NCBI GenBank assembly: GCA_036262055.1
Contig: DATAJP010000001.1
Coordinates: 186,001 to 250,000, forward strand
Source: Ignavibacteria bacterium
GTDB lineage: Bacteria > Bacteroidota > Ignavibacteria > Tepidaquicellales > Tepidaquicellaceae
Length of the DNA: 64,000 nt
Reading direction: 5' to 3'
This document shows, one piece after another, positions 26,039 to 35,422 of this stretch; positions within the stretch are counted from its first letter, which is position 1, and every line of letters starts with the position of its first letter. The translations under genes and the position numbers were made by a program. The notes beneath the pieces were generated by a model that searched no databases, was not told where the DNA came from, and worked only from the letters and a program-made list of their open reading frames with translations.

Positions 26039-26164
26039 ATCTTATTTAACATTTATAAAATGGTTAATGTTTCTGAAAATTTCACTTACTTTTTCACTTA
26101 CTATTGTAATTACGAAAACTTATAATTACTGGATTTAATCACAAAATTTATCCTAATTGCTCAG

Positions 26165-26944
26165 ATGAGGATTTTAATTCCGGTAATATTTTTGACATTA
26201 TCTGGATTTTTTTTTAGTTCCTGTATTCACGATGATAATGTCAAAGTAGAAGCAACTGCTCAGACAACTTACATTTATTCCGACCTTATTGCAACAATTA
26301 ACATATCACCTTACTCAACCAATTACGAGGACGGTGAATATGAAATTATAGTTGACACCTCAAAATTAGGAACGATAACCCCAAAAATAGTATCTGTTAA
26401 AAATAACGGAATTGGCTATTTTAAGTATTATCCTGAAAAAGTAACATTTCAGAAGAAAGATACTATTATTTTCGGATTAAGAAATTCACATAGAGTTACG
26501 GATACTTTAATACTCACGATTTTGCCTCCCAGAGGGATATACAAATTACCTGATTCTGTAAGCAAAACAGGTTCTATTTATGTTTCGCCCGATGTTTATA
26601 AAGTGAACGGAGGATGGGTTTGGAATTATAATATAAATTTAAACGGTTTTGATACCGTTAGGAATCTATATATAAAAGAATTAAGGATACAAAATGATGT
26701 TCCTTGCAATTATAAGACAGGGACAGGTGAAAATAGAAATATTTTTGACAGCATTTTAGTAGGCAACGGAAATAAAATATGCACCATTTTTCCTCGAAAT
26801 TTTGATTTAACAAAAGATACTTTGAGAAAGAATATGGAAGTAGCGCTTTATTCGGATTATCAACCCGGCGGTAATACAAAGATTTCGGTTTTATATAACA
26901 AAGGCATAAATACAGGGGAAATAAACATCACTGGACCGCGGTAA
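26165..26944 (+). CDS. Predicted lipoprotein, function unknown
   Basis: A 259-residue protein with a lipoprotein signal: hydrophobic core then FFFSSC with the acceptor Cys at residue 20, followed by IHDDN. The rest is predicted beta-rich (VKVEATAQTTYIYSDLIATI and similar), possibly immunoglobulin-like sandwiches. I recognise no domain. It is monocistronic, between msrBA (divergent) and the T9SS protein at 27116. No Shine-Dalgarno sequence is evident. Confidence 0.65.
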   Translation: MRILIPVIFLTLSGFFFSSCIHDDNVKVEATAQTTYIYSDLIATINISPYSTNYEDGEYEIIVDTSKLGTITPKIVSVKNNGIGYFKYYPEKVTFQKKDTIIFGLRNSHRVTDTLILTILPPRGIYKLPDSVSKTGSIYVSPDVYKVNGGWVWNYNINLNGFDTVRNLYIKELRIQNDVPCNYKTGTGENRNIFDSILVGNGNKICTIFPRNFDLTKDTLRKNMEVALYSDYQPGGNTKISVLYNKGINTGEINITGPR

Positions 26945-27115
26945 TTACGGTTATTTAGCAATATATGAATAAGTCGAGTTTTTTATCTTTTATTTGTATC
27001 ATTTTTATGTTTTGTTCGTAGAAAATTATTAACATATTTAATCTTATTTATATTTTATATACCCTCAATTATAAAATAATTTCAATTAAAAACATAAACT
27101 CTAAGGAGAACGAAA

Positions 27116-28933
27116 ATGAAACAATTGCTTACATTTTTATTAGCAATCTTATTTACTGTTCCTGCGGTAGCTAATGACAGAAAAGCATGGCAGGTGAGTG
27201 ATATAAGAGACGATGGTCAACAGATGAATTCTTCAGTTATTGTTTACGGTAATGGTCTTTTACGTGAGACTTATCCGGGAGCAATACCTGGCGCAGATAA
27301 TTTCTGGGACTATCAAACAAACGGTGCAAGCCTGAATTCAATCTATGCATTTGGGGATACCATTATAGTTGCATATCCGGCAGTGGATTCTATTGACCCC
27401 AGAGGTGCCACAACCCGTGTTATGTATTATTTAGTAAGCTATGATGGCGGAACTACCTGGACACTACCGCTTAATGCTACAACACTTCCAAACAGAAGCG
27501 GTTATCCTGATATTGCCACTTACATACAAAACGGCGGTAGAAATATCTCTTTATTAGGAAGAAGATATAATGGTGGAAATTCAAGAGGTGGTGCATTTGC
27601 CGAAGCATTTCTCGGATTAGGTTCTTTCTCTACGTCGTTTGCGCCATGGGATGGTAGAGATTATTTCGGATATTATCAAAGCGGGGATTTAGTTTCGGGT
27701 GTTTATTCAAAACCATCAGGAACAGGCGCTGCGACTGACCCCGATACTTTAAAATATGCAAGATATAATTTTGCAACAAATACTTTTGAAAATCCGACAC
27801 AAATTGCAGTTCATGGTGACGGAACAATTGAATTGAACGTTCGATACAGATTTGTTGCAAGTCATGACGGGCAAACACAGTTTGTAATGTACTGGTGTCC
27901 GACACCAAACGCGCCTACTGATAGTTTGGACAAAATGACCGCTAAAGTTTCAACCAACAGTGGAACATCATGGGGTGCACCAATTACATTGCAGCAGTCA
28001 TTGACTACAAACAGCATTATGGGCGGCGACACAGCAGGACCTTGGTTTGGAATGGATGCTGCGTTTAAACCGAATACTCAGGAGTATGCAGCTGTATGGA
28101 GCACGTTAGCTCCGGCACTTCCAACCGGCGGCGGCTTAAATACAGCACGCAACGGCGGATGTAAAATTATGTATTGGAATCCGACAGTAAACGGCGGAGT
28201 TCCTACAATTGTTGCAGGCAAAAACAATATGCCTCAGATTGCCGACACAGCTTTATTCTTTAACAGGCAGGCATTGCAGGTTGGTGTTACACCAGTATCT
28301 CATCCATCCATTGCATATTCGCAGGACGGAAATATGATTGTTGTTGCATTCTCTGCATTCCAGCCGGGTGATTCACTCGATGGATTTACAATGAATGATA
28401 TTTATACATCATATTCAACAAATAACGGAGCAACATGGTCAACACCGGAAAACAGAACACAAACTCCTGACTGGGATGAGTTGTATCCTATTTTATCACC
28501 GACAGGAAATTCTTCCAATAAGTTCCATATGAAATTCCAATCAACAAGAGGTCCCGGAAGCCAAAGCTTTACGGACGTTGTTCCGACTTATAGAGTCTAT
28601 ACTGTTTATAGAACATTCAACCCGACAACAGGCATAGAAATAAATCCTATAGGAACAGTTGTTCCATCAAAGTTTGACCTTAAACAAAACTATCCGAATC
28701 CGTTTAACCCGACAACAAACATCAGATTTGATTTATCAAAGAATGCTAATGTAACATTGAAGGTTTATAACGTTCTCGGAAAGGAAGTTGCAACATTATT
28801 AAATAATGATTTTGTAACTGCGGGAATTAAAGAAATAACTTTTGATGCGACAAATCTTTCAAGCGGTGTTTATTTCTATACATTAACTGCAGGAAGCTTT
28901 ACAAGCACAAAGAAAATGATGTTGATGAAGTAA
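27116..28933 (+). CDS. T9SS-exported sialidase-fold (BNR/Asp-box) protein
   Basis: A 605-residue secreted protein: signal peptide cleaved after PAVAN, then a propeller-like region with Asp-box motifs SYDGGTTW, STNSGTSW and STNNGATW, and a T9SS sorting domain from about residue 520 (QNYPNPFNP ... GVYFYTLTAG ... TKKMMLMK). Asp boxes mark sialidase-type propellers, but the Arg triad and Asp/Tyr of true sialidases are not obvious, so binding rather than catalysis may be its role. AAGGAG about nine bases upstream fixes the start. Confidence 0.8.
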   Translation: MKQLLTFLLAILFTVPAVANDRKAWQVSDIRDDGQQMNSSVIVYGNGLLRETYPGAIPGADNFWDYQTNGASLNSIYAFGDTIIVAYPAVDSIDPRGATTRVMYYLVSYDGGTTWTLPLNATTLPNRSGYPDIATYIQNGGRNISLLGRRYNGGNSRGGAFAEAFLGLGSFSTSFAPWDGRDYFGYYQSGDLVSGVYSKPSGTGAATDPDTLKYARYNFATNTFENPTQIAVHGDGTIELNVRYRFVASHDGQTQFVMYWCPTPNAPTDSLDKMTAKVSTNSGTSWGAPITLQQSLTTNSIMGGDTAGPWFGMDAAFKPNTQEYAAVWSTLAPALPTGGGLNTARNGGCKIMYWNPTVNGGVPTIVAGKNNMPQIADTALFFNRQALQVGVTPVSHPSIAYSQDGNMIVVAFSAFQPGDSLDGFTMNDIYTSYSTNNGATWSTPENRTQTPDWDELYPILSPTGNSSNKFHMKFQSTRGPGSQSFTDVVPTYRVYTVYRTFNPTTGIEINPIGTVVPSKFDLKQNYPNPFNPTTNIRFDLSKNANVTLKVYNVLGKEVATLLNNDFVTAGIKEITFDATNLSSGVYFYTLTAGSFTSTKKMMLMK

Positions 28934-28973
28934 CCTTAAAAACATAATTCATTTCTCATTTGTTTTTTTATTG

Positions 28974-29011
28974 AAAGGTTCTTTCCTGAAAAGGGAAGAA
29001 CCTTTTTTTAT
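28974..29011 (+). terminator. Terminator after the Asp-box protein
   Basis: AAAGGTTCTTTCC (28974-28986) pairs with GGGAAGAACCTTT (28993-29005), 13 pairs, followed by a T run. Confidence 0.92.
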
Positions 29012-29081
29012 TTTACAAATCCGTAAACATTTATTCTCCGTATTTTAAATATCTCAAAAAAAACAAAGGAGAATAAAAATA

Positions 29082-29567
29082 ATGAAGAAATTATTTATAG
29101 GAATTTTGTTTCTTGTTGCGTGCAGTTCTGCATTTTCACAAACCACAATGACCGAAAGTTCATCAGAAACTCAAATGATGACTACAGGTTCCAAAACCGA
29201 GGAATCTTTGTATAAAAGGGTAGGTGGTTATGATGCAATTTGTGCCGTTGTTGATGATTTCATAGTTCGTCTTGCTACGGATAAAGAACTTGGAAAATTT
29301 TTCGGCGGACAAAGTACTGATTCACAAATGAAGCTGAGACAAAAAGTAGTTGATTTTCTTTGCAATGCAACCGGAGGTCCATGTTATTATACAGGAAGGA
29401 GTATGAAAGAGTCTCATAAAGGACTGGGTATAACAGAAAAGGATTGGGATGCATCAGTTGTTCATCTTGTTGCATCATTTGATAAATTCAGTGTTCCTGA
29501 AAAAGAGAAAGGTGAGTTGCTTACTGCGGTATCACCGCTGAAAGCTGAAATTGTTGAAATGAAATAA
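29082..29567 (+). CDS. Exported group 1 truncated haemoglobin
   Basis: A 161-residue protein whose residues 43-160 match TrHbN-type 2-on-2 globins: YKRVGGYDAICAVVDDF, GGPCYYTGRSM and ESHKGL with proximal His at residue 112. At B10, usually Tyr after the Phe at B9, there is Ile61 (VDDFIVRL), so ligand stabilisation would differ from NO-dioxygenating TrHbN. A signal sequence leads it; it contains both a possible lipobox (LVAC, Cys14) and a later SFSQ-like cleavage site. Truncated globins are usually cytoplasmic, so export is unusual. Good Shine-Dalgarno (AAAGGAGAA). Confidence 0.88.
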   Translation: MKKLFIGILFLVACSSAFSQTTMTESSSETQMMTTGSKTEESLYKRVGGYDAICAVVDDFIVRLATDKELGKFFGGQSTDSQMKLRQKVVDFLCNATGGPCYYTGRSMKESHKGLGITEKDWDASVVHLVASFDKFSVPEKEKGELLTAVSPLKAEIVEMK

Positions 29568-29583
29568 AGTTCTTATTACAAAT

Positions 29584-29620
29584 AAAATGCCTGTTCCGGT
29601 TAATCAGAACAGGCATTTTT
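29584..29620. terminator. Bidirectional terminator, globin / desaturase
   Basis: AAAATGCCTGTTC (29584-29596) pairs perfectly with GAACAGGCATTTT (29607-29619), with T and A runs on both sides. It serves the two convergent genes. Confidence 0.92.
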
Positions 29621-29629
29621 ATTTAAATC

Positions 29630-30532
29630 TTATCCCGGTTGAACGTCTATTGAAGAATGCTGAATAGAAGTACTCTCCAATCTTTCCAACCTCATTGAAT
29701 TTGTTCTATATTTTTTGATGAATAATCCTAAAAAATAAGACCTGAAAATATACCACCAAAAACTTCTTTCTTGTAAAGAAGGGTCAATAAGGTGAGCGAT
29801 TTTTTTATGCTCTTGAGGAACCACACTCCAATGAAGACCTGCTTTATCATGATGTATCGTGTGATAGCCATTATTAAAAAGAAAGAAATTAAGTAAACCT
29901 GTAAAATTTCGTGAATGGTTATATTCAGACTCTTCATTTGCATGAACGTGCTGAACATAATTAAAAATCAGAACACTGAAAAGCGATACCTGCTGAGGAA
30001 TGAAAACATAAAGCAGAGCTTTTTTCCAATCAAGAATAAATGCAGCAGCGAGCCATATTGCAAGTATTGCATATTGAGATATGCACAGCCAAAATCTTGT
30101 TCTATCCTTTTGATATTGTTCTCTAAGGTAAAGCTTAATTGCTTTCTGTTGATAAAACCCGCTGATAGAGGGGTAAGTCAATAAGGTTACAAGGTTGTTT
30201 TTTTCGCTGAATCTATATGTAATTGTATAATCACCTTCACGATTATTTAATCTGTGATGATTTTTGTTGTGTGTCGGAATCCACGCGAATATGGGGAATC
30301 CGTAAAATACAGTCAGCCACCAATCCGTTAAAGTATTCATTAATTTATTTTTCCAGATCGGAAGATGGTTATGATTATGGATTATAACTGCTACAGCAAC
30401 AGATAAGAATAAATAAATGATGTATGTGAAGACATTGAATCCAATAACAGCCCATTGGAGTATGAATAAAGCTGTGGTGATAAAAATATAGATAAGTGTT
30501 TTCTTATCTGCTGAAAATCTTAATTTGAACAT
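29630..30532 (-). CDS. Membrane fatty acid desaturase
   Basis: A 300-residue integral membrane di-iron enzyme. The histidine clusters are HNHNH (near residue 52), THNKNHHRLNN and, near the C terminus, GYHTIHHDKAG, in the order and spacing of acyl-lipid/acyl-CoA desaturases. At least four hydrophobic spans are visible. It probably introduces a double bond into membrane fatty acids with O2 and an electron donor; regiospecificity cannot be told. A hydroxylase of the same superfamily is possible. Confidence 0.88.
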   Translation of the reverse strand: MFKLRFSADKKTLIYIFITTALFILQWAVIGFNVFTYIIYLFLSVAVAVIIHNHNHLPIWKNKLMNTLTDWWLTVFYGFPIFAWIPTHNKNHHRLNNREGDYTITYRFSEKNNLVTLLTYPSISGFYQQKAIKLYLREQYQKDRTRFWLCISQYAILAIWLAAAFILDWKKALLYVFIPQQVSLFSVLIFNYVQHVHANEESEYNHSRNFTGLLNFFLFNNGYHTIHHDKAGLHWSVVPQEHKKIAHLIDPSLQERSFWWYIFRSYFLGLFIKKYRTNSMRLERLESTSIQHSSIDVQPG

Positions 30533-30784
30533 AGATATAATTATAAATTTGTAAATATGAATAAATAAAATGGTAATATGTTGGTGGGGTAATAAGTGAG
30601 CAGTTATTAATAGATGCCAGCTATATCACCAAAGCGTAAATATTCTTTATTAGTTTAACTTTAATATAGGCTAATTCATAGGCATTAATTTATGTTTAAC
30701 ATTAACTTAACTATGAATTATTATCGAAATATAATTTTATTTAAAATTTTAATTAAGTAAATTTGCATTAATAAAACCCACAGT

Positions 30785-33556
30785 ATGAAAAGACTCATCT
30801 TAAGTTTATTCCTTCTTTCATTAGTTTTATGCACGACGGAAATCAATGCTCAATGGACATACGGGCAGAATCCTTTTTCGACAAGTGTTCCATATTTATA
30901 TAAGCAGGGAAGTGCAGTTCAAAACAAAGTCCCTACAACTTTTATGATGGATTCAATGCCGGGTCCAATTCCAACAAATAAATGGTTCCAGAATTTAATT
31001 ATTAAAGAAGGAACGTTCCCAAGCTTTAATTATAATCCGTCAAGAATGGATGTTGGGGCGGAAAGAATATATCCGTTTCCTTATGTAATAAGATTTGCAT
31101 ATACAACTCCTCCGGCTACAAATCCAAAGCTTTTAGGATGGGGATATACAACTACAAACTTTCAGTTTACTCAATACAGCTGGACTCCTTCCGATACAAC
31201 AAATCAGATAACGTGGCTTCCCGATGCATTTTATTTTTTCGGAACAATGGATAGTGCAAGTGTAGGGCTCCCGTTTGTTTCAAAGTTCGACGATTTATCT
31301 GTAACGGTCAAATGGCGGGGAGCGGGTTCAAACTTTATGCAGGCACCGATAGTAAGAGGAATGCCTTATTTTACAATGCAGTATAATAATCTTCGTCCAC
31401 TTATTTCAACACCCGGAAGTGCGATGATAAGTGTGAACGGACAAACAATTCCATCAACTCCTCCGGTTACAATCAGTAATGCAACTAAATTTGTAATTGA
31501 ATTTGCAGGTCAAGGCGCAGGAAATAATCTCATTCTTGTTTTATACGCAACTTCACCCGTAACGATGAATTTTAGTCCCAACTCTGCAAGCTCGCCGAAT
31601 CCGTTTTCAGGTTATTTAAGAATGGCTTATATAACGACAAAAAATTTAGACCCGACTGCATCTGATTCTACTTCCCGCATTCAATTACTTGACAAATATG
31701 CGAACTATGTTCCGCTTGGCGGAAGCGTTTGGGCTCAGGTTGCAGGAGATACAACTGCTTTCAACATGCGATTTAATTTTACAACTAACAGCTCAAGCGA
31801 CTCTCTTTTGATGATGGCAATTCCGCACCAGCAGGATATTTTATCGAACCAGATGACTCAGACAATGAACTATCAGACATTGCGCGGAACGATGAAAGAA
31901 GTTTACGGCAAAACCTGGAATATGTATGAGAATTTAATTCCAAATTATTCATGGAGCTGGACAAGTAATTTGTCAAACGTTCCTAATACAACCGAGAAAT
32001 GGTACGATTCATTATACTCAGTAGTGAAAGCAGACTTTGATACTACGATAGGGGCAAAATATCAGATACCAAACGGAACAAACCAGCCGACGACAAGTCC
32101 GTATGGTTTCGGCAAAAATGTTACGCGGATGGCAAGAGTAATTGTAATAGCTGATGAGCTTGTGGATAGATATAATGCAGTTGATCCGACTAATTTCAGA
32201 AAAGATACTCTTTCAAATCTTGCATCGCTTGCCAGAGATACATTATTCAAATTTATTTCTACTTATATAAGCGGAAATAATTTGTTATGGAATCCTCCTC
32301 CTCCAAGCTGGTCAGGGGGACAAAACAACAAACTTATCTGGGACCATACTTATGACGGAATAATTTCATATCTCGGATGGCTTGGTGAAGATAATCCCGA
32401 CCCTAATGTATATAATTTTGATTTTGGAAATGCAAGATATAACGACCACGCATTTCATTATGGTTATATCATTTATGCGGCGGCAGTTGTTGCAAAGAAA
32501 AAACCTGAGCTGTTTACTGCAAACGGCAACCAGTATGCAAACAGGATTATAGATTTATGCCGTGACATAGGCAACCCGTCTGCAACTGACCCGTATTTCA
32601 CGGAGCATCGTCATAAAGACTGGTATGACGGCAATAGCATGATGAACGGTTTGCAGGCAGCAGGCGCAGGAAGAGACCAGGAAAGCGTCAGCGAAGCTGC
32701 AAATGCATATTATGGAATGTATATGCTGGGACTTGCGCTTGGAAATGAAAATCTGAAAAACACTGGCAAACTTATGCTTGCGGCTGAAATGAGAGCGTTT
32801 AAAAAATATTACAGAGCGCTTCAGCAAACAAATCCAAATTATGGTGCATACACACAGCACCATATAGTTGTCGGGAATTTATGGCATGGGCTTGTAATAA
32901 ATAATACGTATGGAAAGGTGCCTCGATTTATATACGGCGTTCATATGCTTCCTAAGAATCCGTTTATAAATGTTATGTGGGACGGAACGTTTGCAAATGA
33001 AGTATGGAATAAAGTTTACACAAATAATGTTCCATCTACATTGTTTCAGGATTTAACTCTCTTTACCGCTCCGTTCAGCGTTGTAAATACGGGAACTGTT
33101 TCCGTGATGACATATAACATGCCCGTTCAGGCAATTGCAAATCCTATTGGCGCATATAATTACTTCCAGCAGTACCGCGGTTTTGCGGGATATTACGATG
33201 ACGGTACCTGTAAGTCAGATGTTTTTTATTACATTCTCGTAAGAAGATATAATCCGGGAATGGGAATTCAAAATATTTCAAGTAATATCCCTGAACGATA
33301 TGGTTTATCGCAAAACTACCCAAACCCATTTAACCCTTCAACAAATCTTGAATTTAAAATATCTCATCCCGGATTTGTAAAGCTAAGAGTGTTTGATGCG
33401 ACCGGAAGAGAAGTCGCAGATTTAGTCAATCAAAATATGCAGCCCGGTGAATATAAAATTGATTTTAATGCTGTGAACTTTGCAAGTGGCGTTTACTACT
33501 ATCAGCTTAGTGTTAATGACTTTGTAGAAACTAAAAAAATGTTGTTGCTAAAATAA
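30785..33556 (+). CDS. T9SS-exported endo-beta-1,3-glucanase, glycoside hydrolase family 81
   Basis: A 923-residue secreted enzyme with a signal peptide cleaved after EINAQ. GH81 landmarks are visible: PTNKWFQNL near the N terminus, NDHAFHYGY (candidate acid Asp near residue 553), FTEHRHKDWYDGNS and GRDQESVSEAANAYYG (candidate base Glu near 632-635). GH81 enzymes cut laminarin and other beta-1,3-glucans, so the host probably feeds on algal or fungal glucan. The usual GHSWA motif reads GNSMM here. A T9SS domain (QNYPNPFNP ... KKMLLLK) ends it. Confidence 0.9.
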   Translation: MKRLILSLFLLSLVLCTTEINAQWTYGQNPFSTSVPYLYKQGSAVQNKVPTTFMMDSMPGPIPTNKWFQNLIIKEGTFPSFNYNPSRMDVGAERIYPFPYVIRFAYTTPPATNPKLLGWGYTTTNFQFTQYSWTPSDTTNQITWLPDAFYFFGTMDSASVGLPFVSKFDDLSVTVKWRGAGSNFMQAPIVRGMPYFTMQYNNLRPLISTPGSAMISVNGQTIPSTPPVTISNATKFVIEFAGQGAGNNLILVLYATSPVTMNFSPNSASSPNPFSGYLRMAYITTKNLDPTASDSTSRIQLLDKYANYVPLGGSVWAQVAGDTTAFNMRFNFTTNSSSDSLLMMAIPHQQDILSNQMTQTMNYQTLRGTMKEVYGKTWNMYENLIPNYSWSWTSNLSNVPNTTEKWYDSLYSVVKADFDTTIGAKYQIPNGTNQPTTSPYGFGKNVTRMARVIVIADELVDRYNAVDPTNFRKDTLSNLASLARDTLFKFISTYISGNNLLWNPPPPSWSGGQNNKLIWDHTYDGIISYLGWLGEDNPDPNVYNFDFGNARYNDHAFHYGYIIYAAAVVAKKKPELFTANGNQYANRIIDLCRDIGNPSATDPYFTEHRHKDWYDGNSMMNGLQAAGAGRDQESVSEAANAYYGMYMLGLALGNENLKNTGKLMLAAEMRAFKKYYRALQQTNPNYGAYTQHHIVVGNLWHGLVINNTYGKVPRFIYGVHMLPKNPFINVMWDGTFANEVWNKVYTNNVPSTLFQDLTLFTAPFSVVNTGTVSVMTYNMPVQAIANPIGAYNYFQQYRGFAGYYDDGTCKSDVFYYILVRRYNPGMGIQNISSNIPERYGLSQNYPNPFNPSTNLEFKISHPGFVKLRVFDATGREVADLVNQNMQPGEYKIDFNAVNFASGVYYYQLSVNDFVETKKMLLLK

Positions 33557-33569
33557 CTTTGTTATTTAG

Positions 33570-33590
33570 CGGAAATCCCGACTTGTCGGG
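33570..33590. repeat. TCCCGAC-TTGT-CGGGA palindrome
   Basis: AATCCCGACTTGTCGGGAAT follows the GH81 gene. It belongs to the same loose set of GC-rich palindromes as 19805-19824. Confidence 0.5.
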
Positions 33591-33643
33591 AATGTTAGTA
33601 AAAGAGTTTTGAAGTTTCTAACATTTGTAAAGTTTATAATAAG

Positions 33644-33668
33644 AACCCCGCAACTGCGGGGTTTTTTA
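33644..33668 (+). terminator. Terminator after the GH81 gene
   Basis: AACCCCGC (33644-33651) pairs with GCGGGGTT (33656-33663) around AACT, followed by six T. Confidence 0.92.
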
Positions 33669-33762
33669 TTTCGTGTCACAATTTCAAAAAAATTTCTTCG
33701 CTCATTTCGGATTTTTTAAATTAATTTAATGGAGTATTTAACTAATTAATGGAGAATCTGAA

Positions 33763-35412
33763 ATGAAATCTGTTTTACAAATAATATTTTTATTGGTCTT
33801 TTTTGTAAATCTCGCAAATGCAAGTGACAATCCTCTTTGGATTTCGAGATATAACGGAACATCGAACGGCATTGATGAAATAAGCTCAATGACTGTGGAC
33901 AATTCCGGCAATGTATATGTAACCGGCAGGTCGCAGGGTGGTTCCAGCAATTATGATTATCTCACCATTAAATATAACACAAACGGAGATACCCTCTGGG
34001 CAAAAAGATATAATGGTCCCGGCAACAGCATTGATGAAGCTAATGACATTACACTTGATAATCAGGGCAATGTATATGTAACCGGCAGAAGCGTTGATGT
34101 CAGCTTAAATACGGATTATGCTACAATAAAATATAATTCAAACGGTGATGTTGTATGGCTTCAAAGATATAACGGTCCGGGAAATCAGGATGACAATGCA
34201 TATTCGCTTGCAGTAGATGAATTTTATAATGTTTATGTTACGGGCAGAAGCATAGGTATAACCTCTGGCGCAGATTATGCTACGGTACGCTATAATTCAT
34301 CGGGAATTCTTCAATGGGTTTCAAGATACAATGGCATCGGGAATTTTACCGACAATGCTTATTCAATATGCTATTACGGTGGCAGTTTATTTGTTACGGG
34401 AATGAGCATGAATACTTTTAATTCATCAATAAGCGCGGACTATGTTACAATCAAATATAATTTAGCGGGTGATTCCGTCTGGGTAAAGCGTTATAACGGT
34501 CCGGGTAATAATTATGATGAACCGAAAAAAATGCTTCTTGATAATTCGGGAAATGTTTATGTAACAGGCTTAAGCAGAAATACATCAGCTCCTGAAAGCG
34601 CTGATTTTCTTACAATAAAATACAGCAATGCGGCAGGTGATTCGCTTTGGGTAAAAAGATACAATGGTCCGGGAAATAATCTTGACGAAGCTAACTCTCT
34701 TGCAATTGATATTTTGGGAAATGTTTATGTGGTTGGAGTGAGTGTTGCCTCGCTTACAGGGTACGATTTTACAACAGTGAAGTATGATATTTCAGGGGCA
34801 GAACAATGGGTAGCAAGATATAATTTTGCTCCGCCTAACGGTTATGATGAAGCCACGGATGTTGCGCTTGATAATGTTGGGAATGTCTATGTAACCGGTT
34901 TCAGTGCGGTTATTACCGGAACGGGTGACTTTGTAACAATCAAATATAATCCCTCGGGTACACAGCAATGGTCGCATAGATATAATGGTCCGGGTAATAA
35001 CAGTGATGCTGCATGGCGCATTGCAAGAGACAGCGCAGGCTTCATTTATGTTGCAGGCAACAGCAATAATGCAGGACTGAATGTTGATTACACAACAATT
35101 AAATATGATAAAACTACCGGAATTAAAAATATTTCATCCATAATTCCTGAGCGTTATTCACTATCTCAGAATTATCCTAATCCGTTTAACCCTGTTACAA
35201 ATCTTGAATTTTTGATTGCAAATTCGGGTTTTGCATCGCTCAAAATATTTGATATAAAAGGAAATGAAGTTGCTCATTTGGTTAATCAAAATTTAACTGC
35301 AGGAAAATATAAAATTACCTTTGACGGTTCAAACTTATCAAGCGGAATTTATTATTATCAGTTGAATGTAAATGATTTTTCTGAAACTAAAAAAATGATT
35401 TTAATTAAATAA
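33763..35412 (+). CDS. T9SS-exported SBBP beta-propeller protein
   Basis: A 549-residue secreted protein: signal peptide cleaved after NLANA, then eight or more SBBP-type repeats of about 53 residues, each with a RYNGPGN segment, a DNxGNVYVTGxS strand and YxTIKYN. A T9SS sorting domain closes it (QNYPNPFNP ... GIYYYQLN ... KKMILIK). The repeats are also very similar at DNA level, which invites slippage. It is followed after ten bases by another SBBP gene without a sorting domain. Surface binding is likely; no enzyme motif is seen. Confidence 0.85.
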   Translation: MKSVLQIIFLLVFFVNLANASDNPLWISRYNGTSNGIDEISSMTVDNSGNVYVTGRSQGGSSNYDYLTIKYNTNGDTLWAKRYNGPGNSIDEANDITLDNQGNVYVTGRSVDVSLNTDYATIKYNSNGDVVWLQRYNGPGNQDDNAYSLAVDEFYNVYVTGRSIGITSGADYATVRYNSSGILQWVSRYNGIGNFTDNAYSICYYGGSLFVTGMSMNTFNSSISADYVTIKYNLAGDSVWVKRYNGPGNNYDEPKKMLLDNSGNVYVTGLSRNTSAPESADFLTIKYSNAAGDSLWVKRYNGPGNNLDEANSLAIDILGNVYVVGVSVASLTGYDFTTVKYDISGAEQWVARYNFAPPNGYDEATDVALDNVGNVYVTGFSAVITGTGDFVTIKYNPSGTQQWSHRYNGPGNNSDAAWRIARDSAGFIYVAGNSNNAGLNVDYTTIKYDKTTGIKNISSIIPERYSLSQNYPNPFNPVTNLEFLIANSGFASLKIFDIKGNEVAHLVNQNLTAGKYKITFDGSNLSSGIYYYQLNVNDFSETKKMILIK

Positions 35413-35422
35413 AATTTTAAGA

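Noticed and set aside
33841-35110. Tandem DNA repeats as a satellite or CRISPR
   Set aside because: The periodicity of about 160 bases follows the SBBP protein repeats of one open frame.
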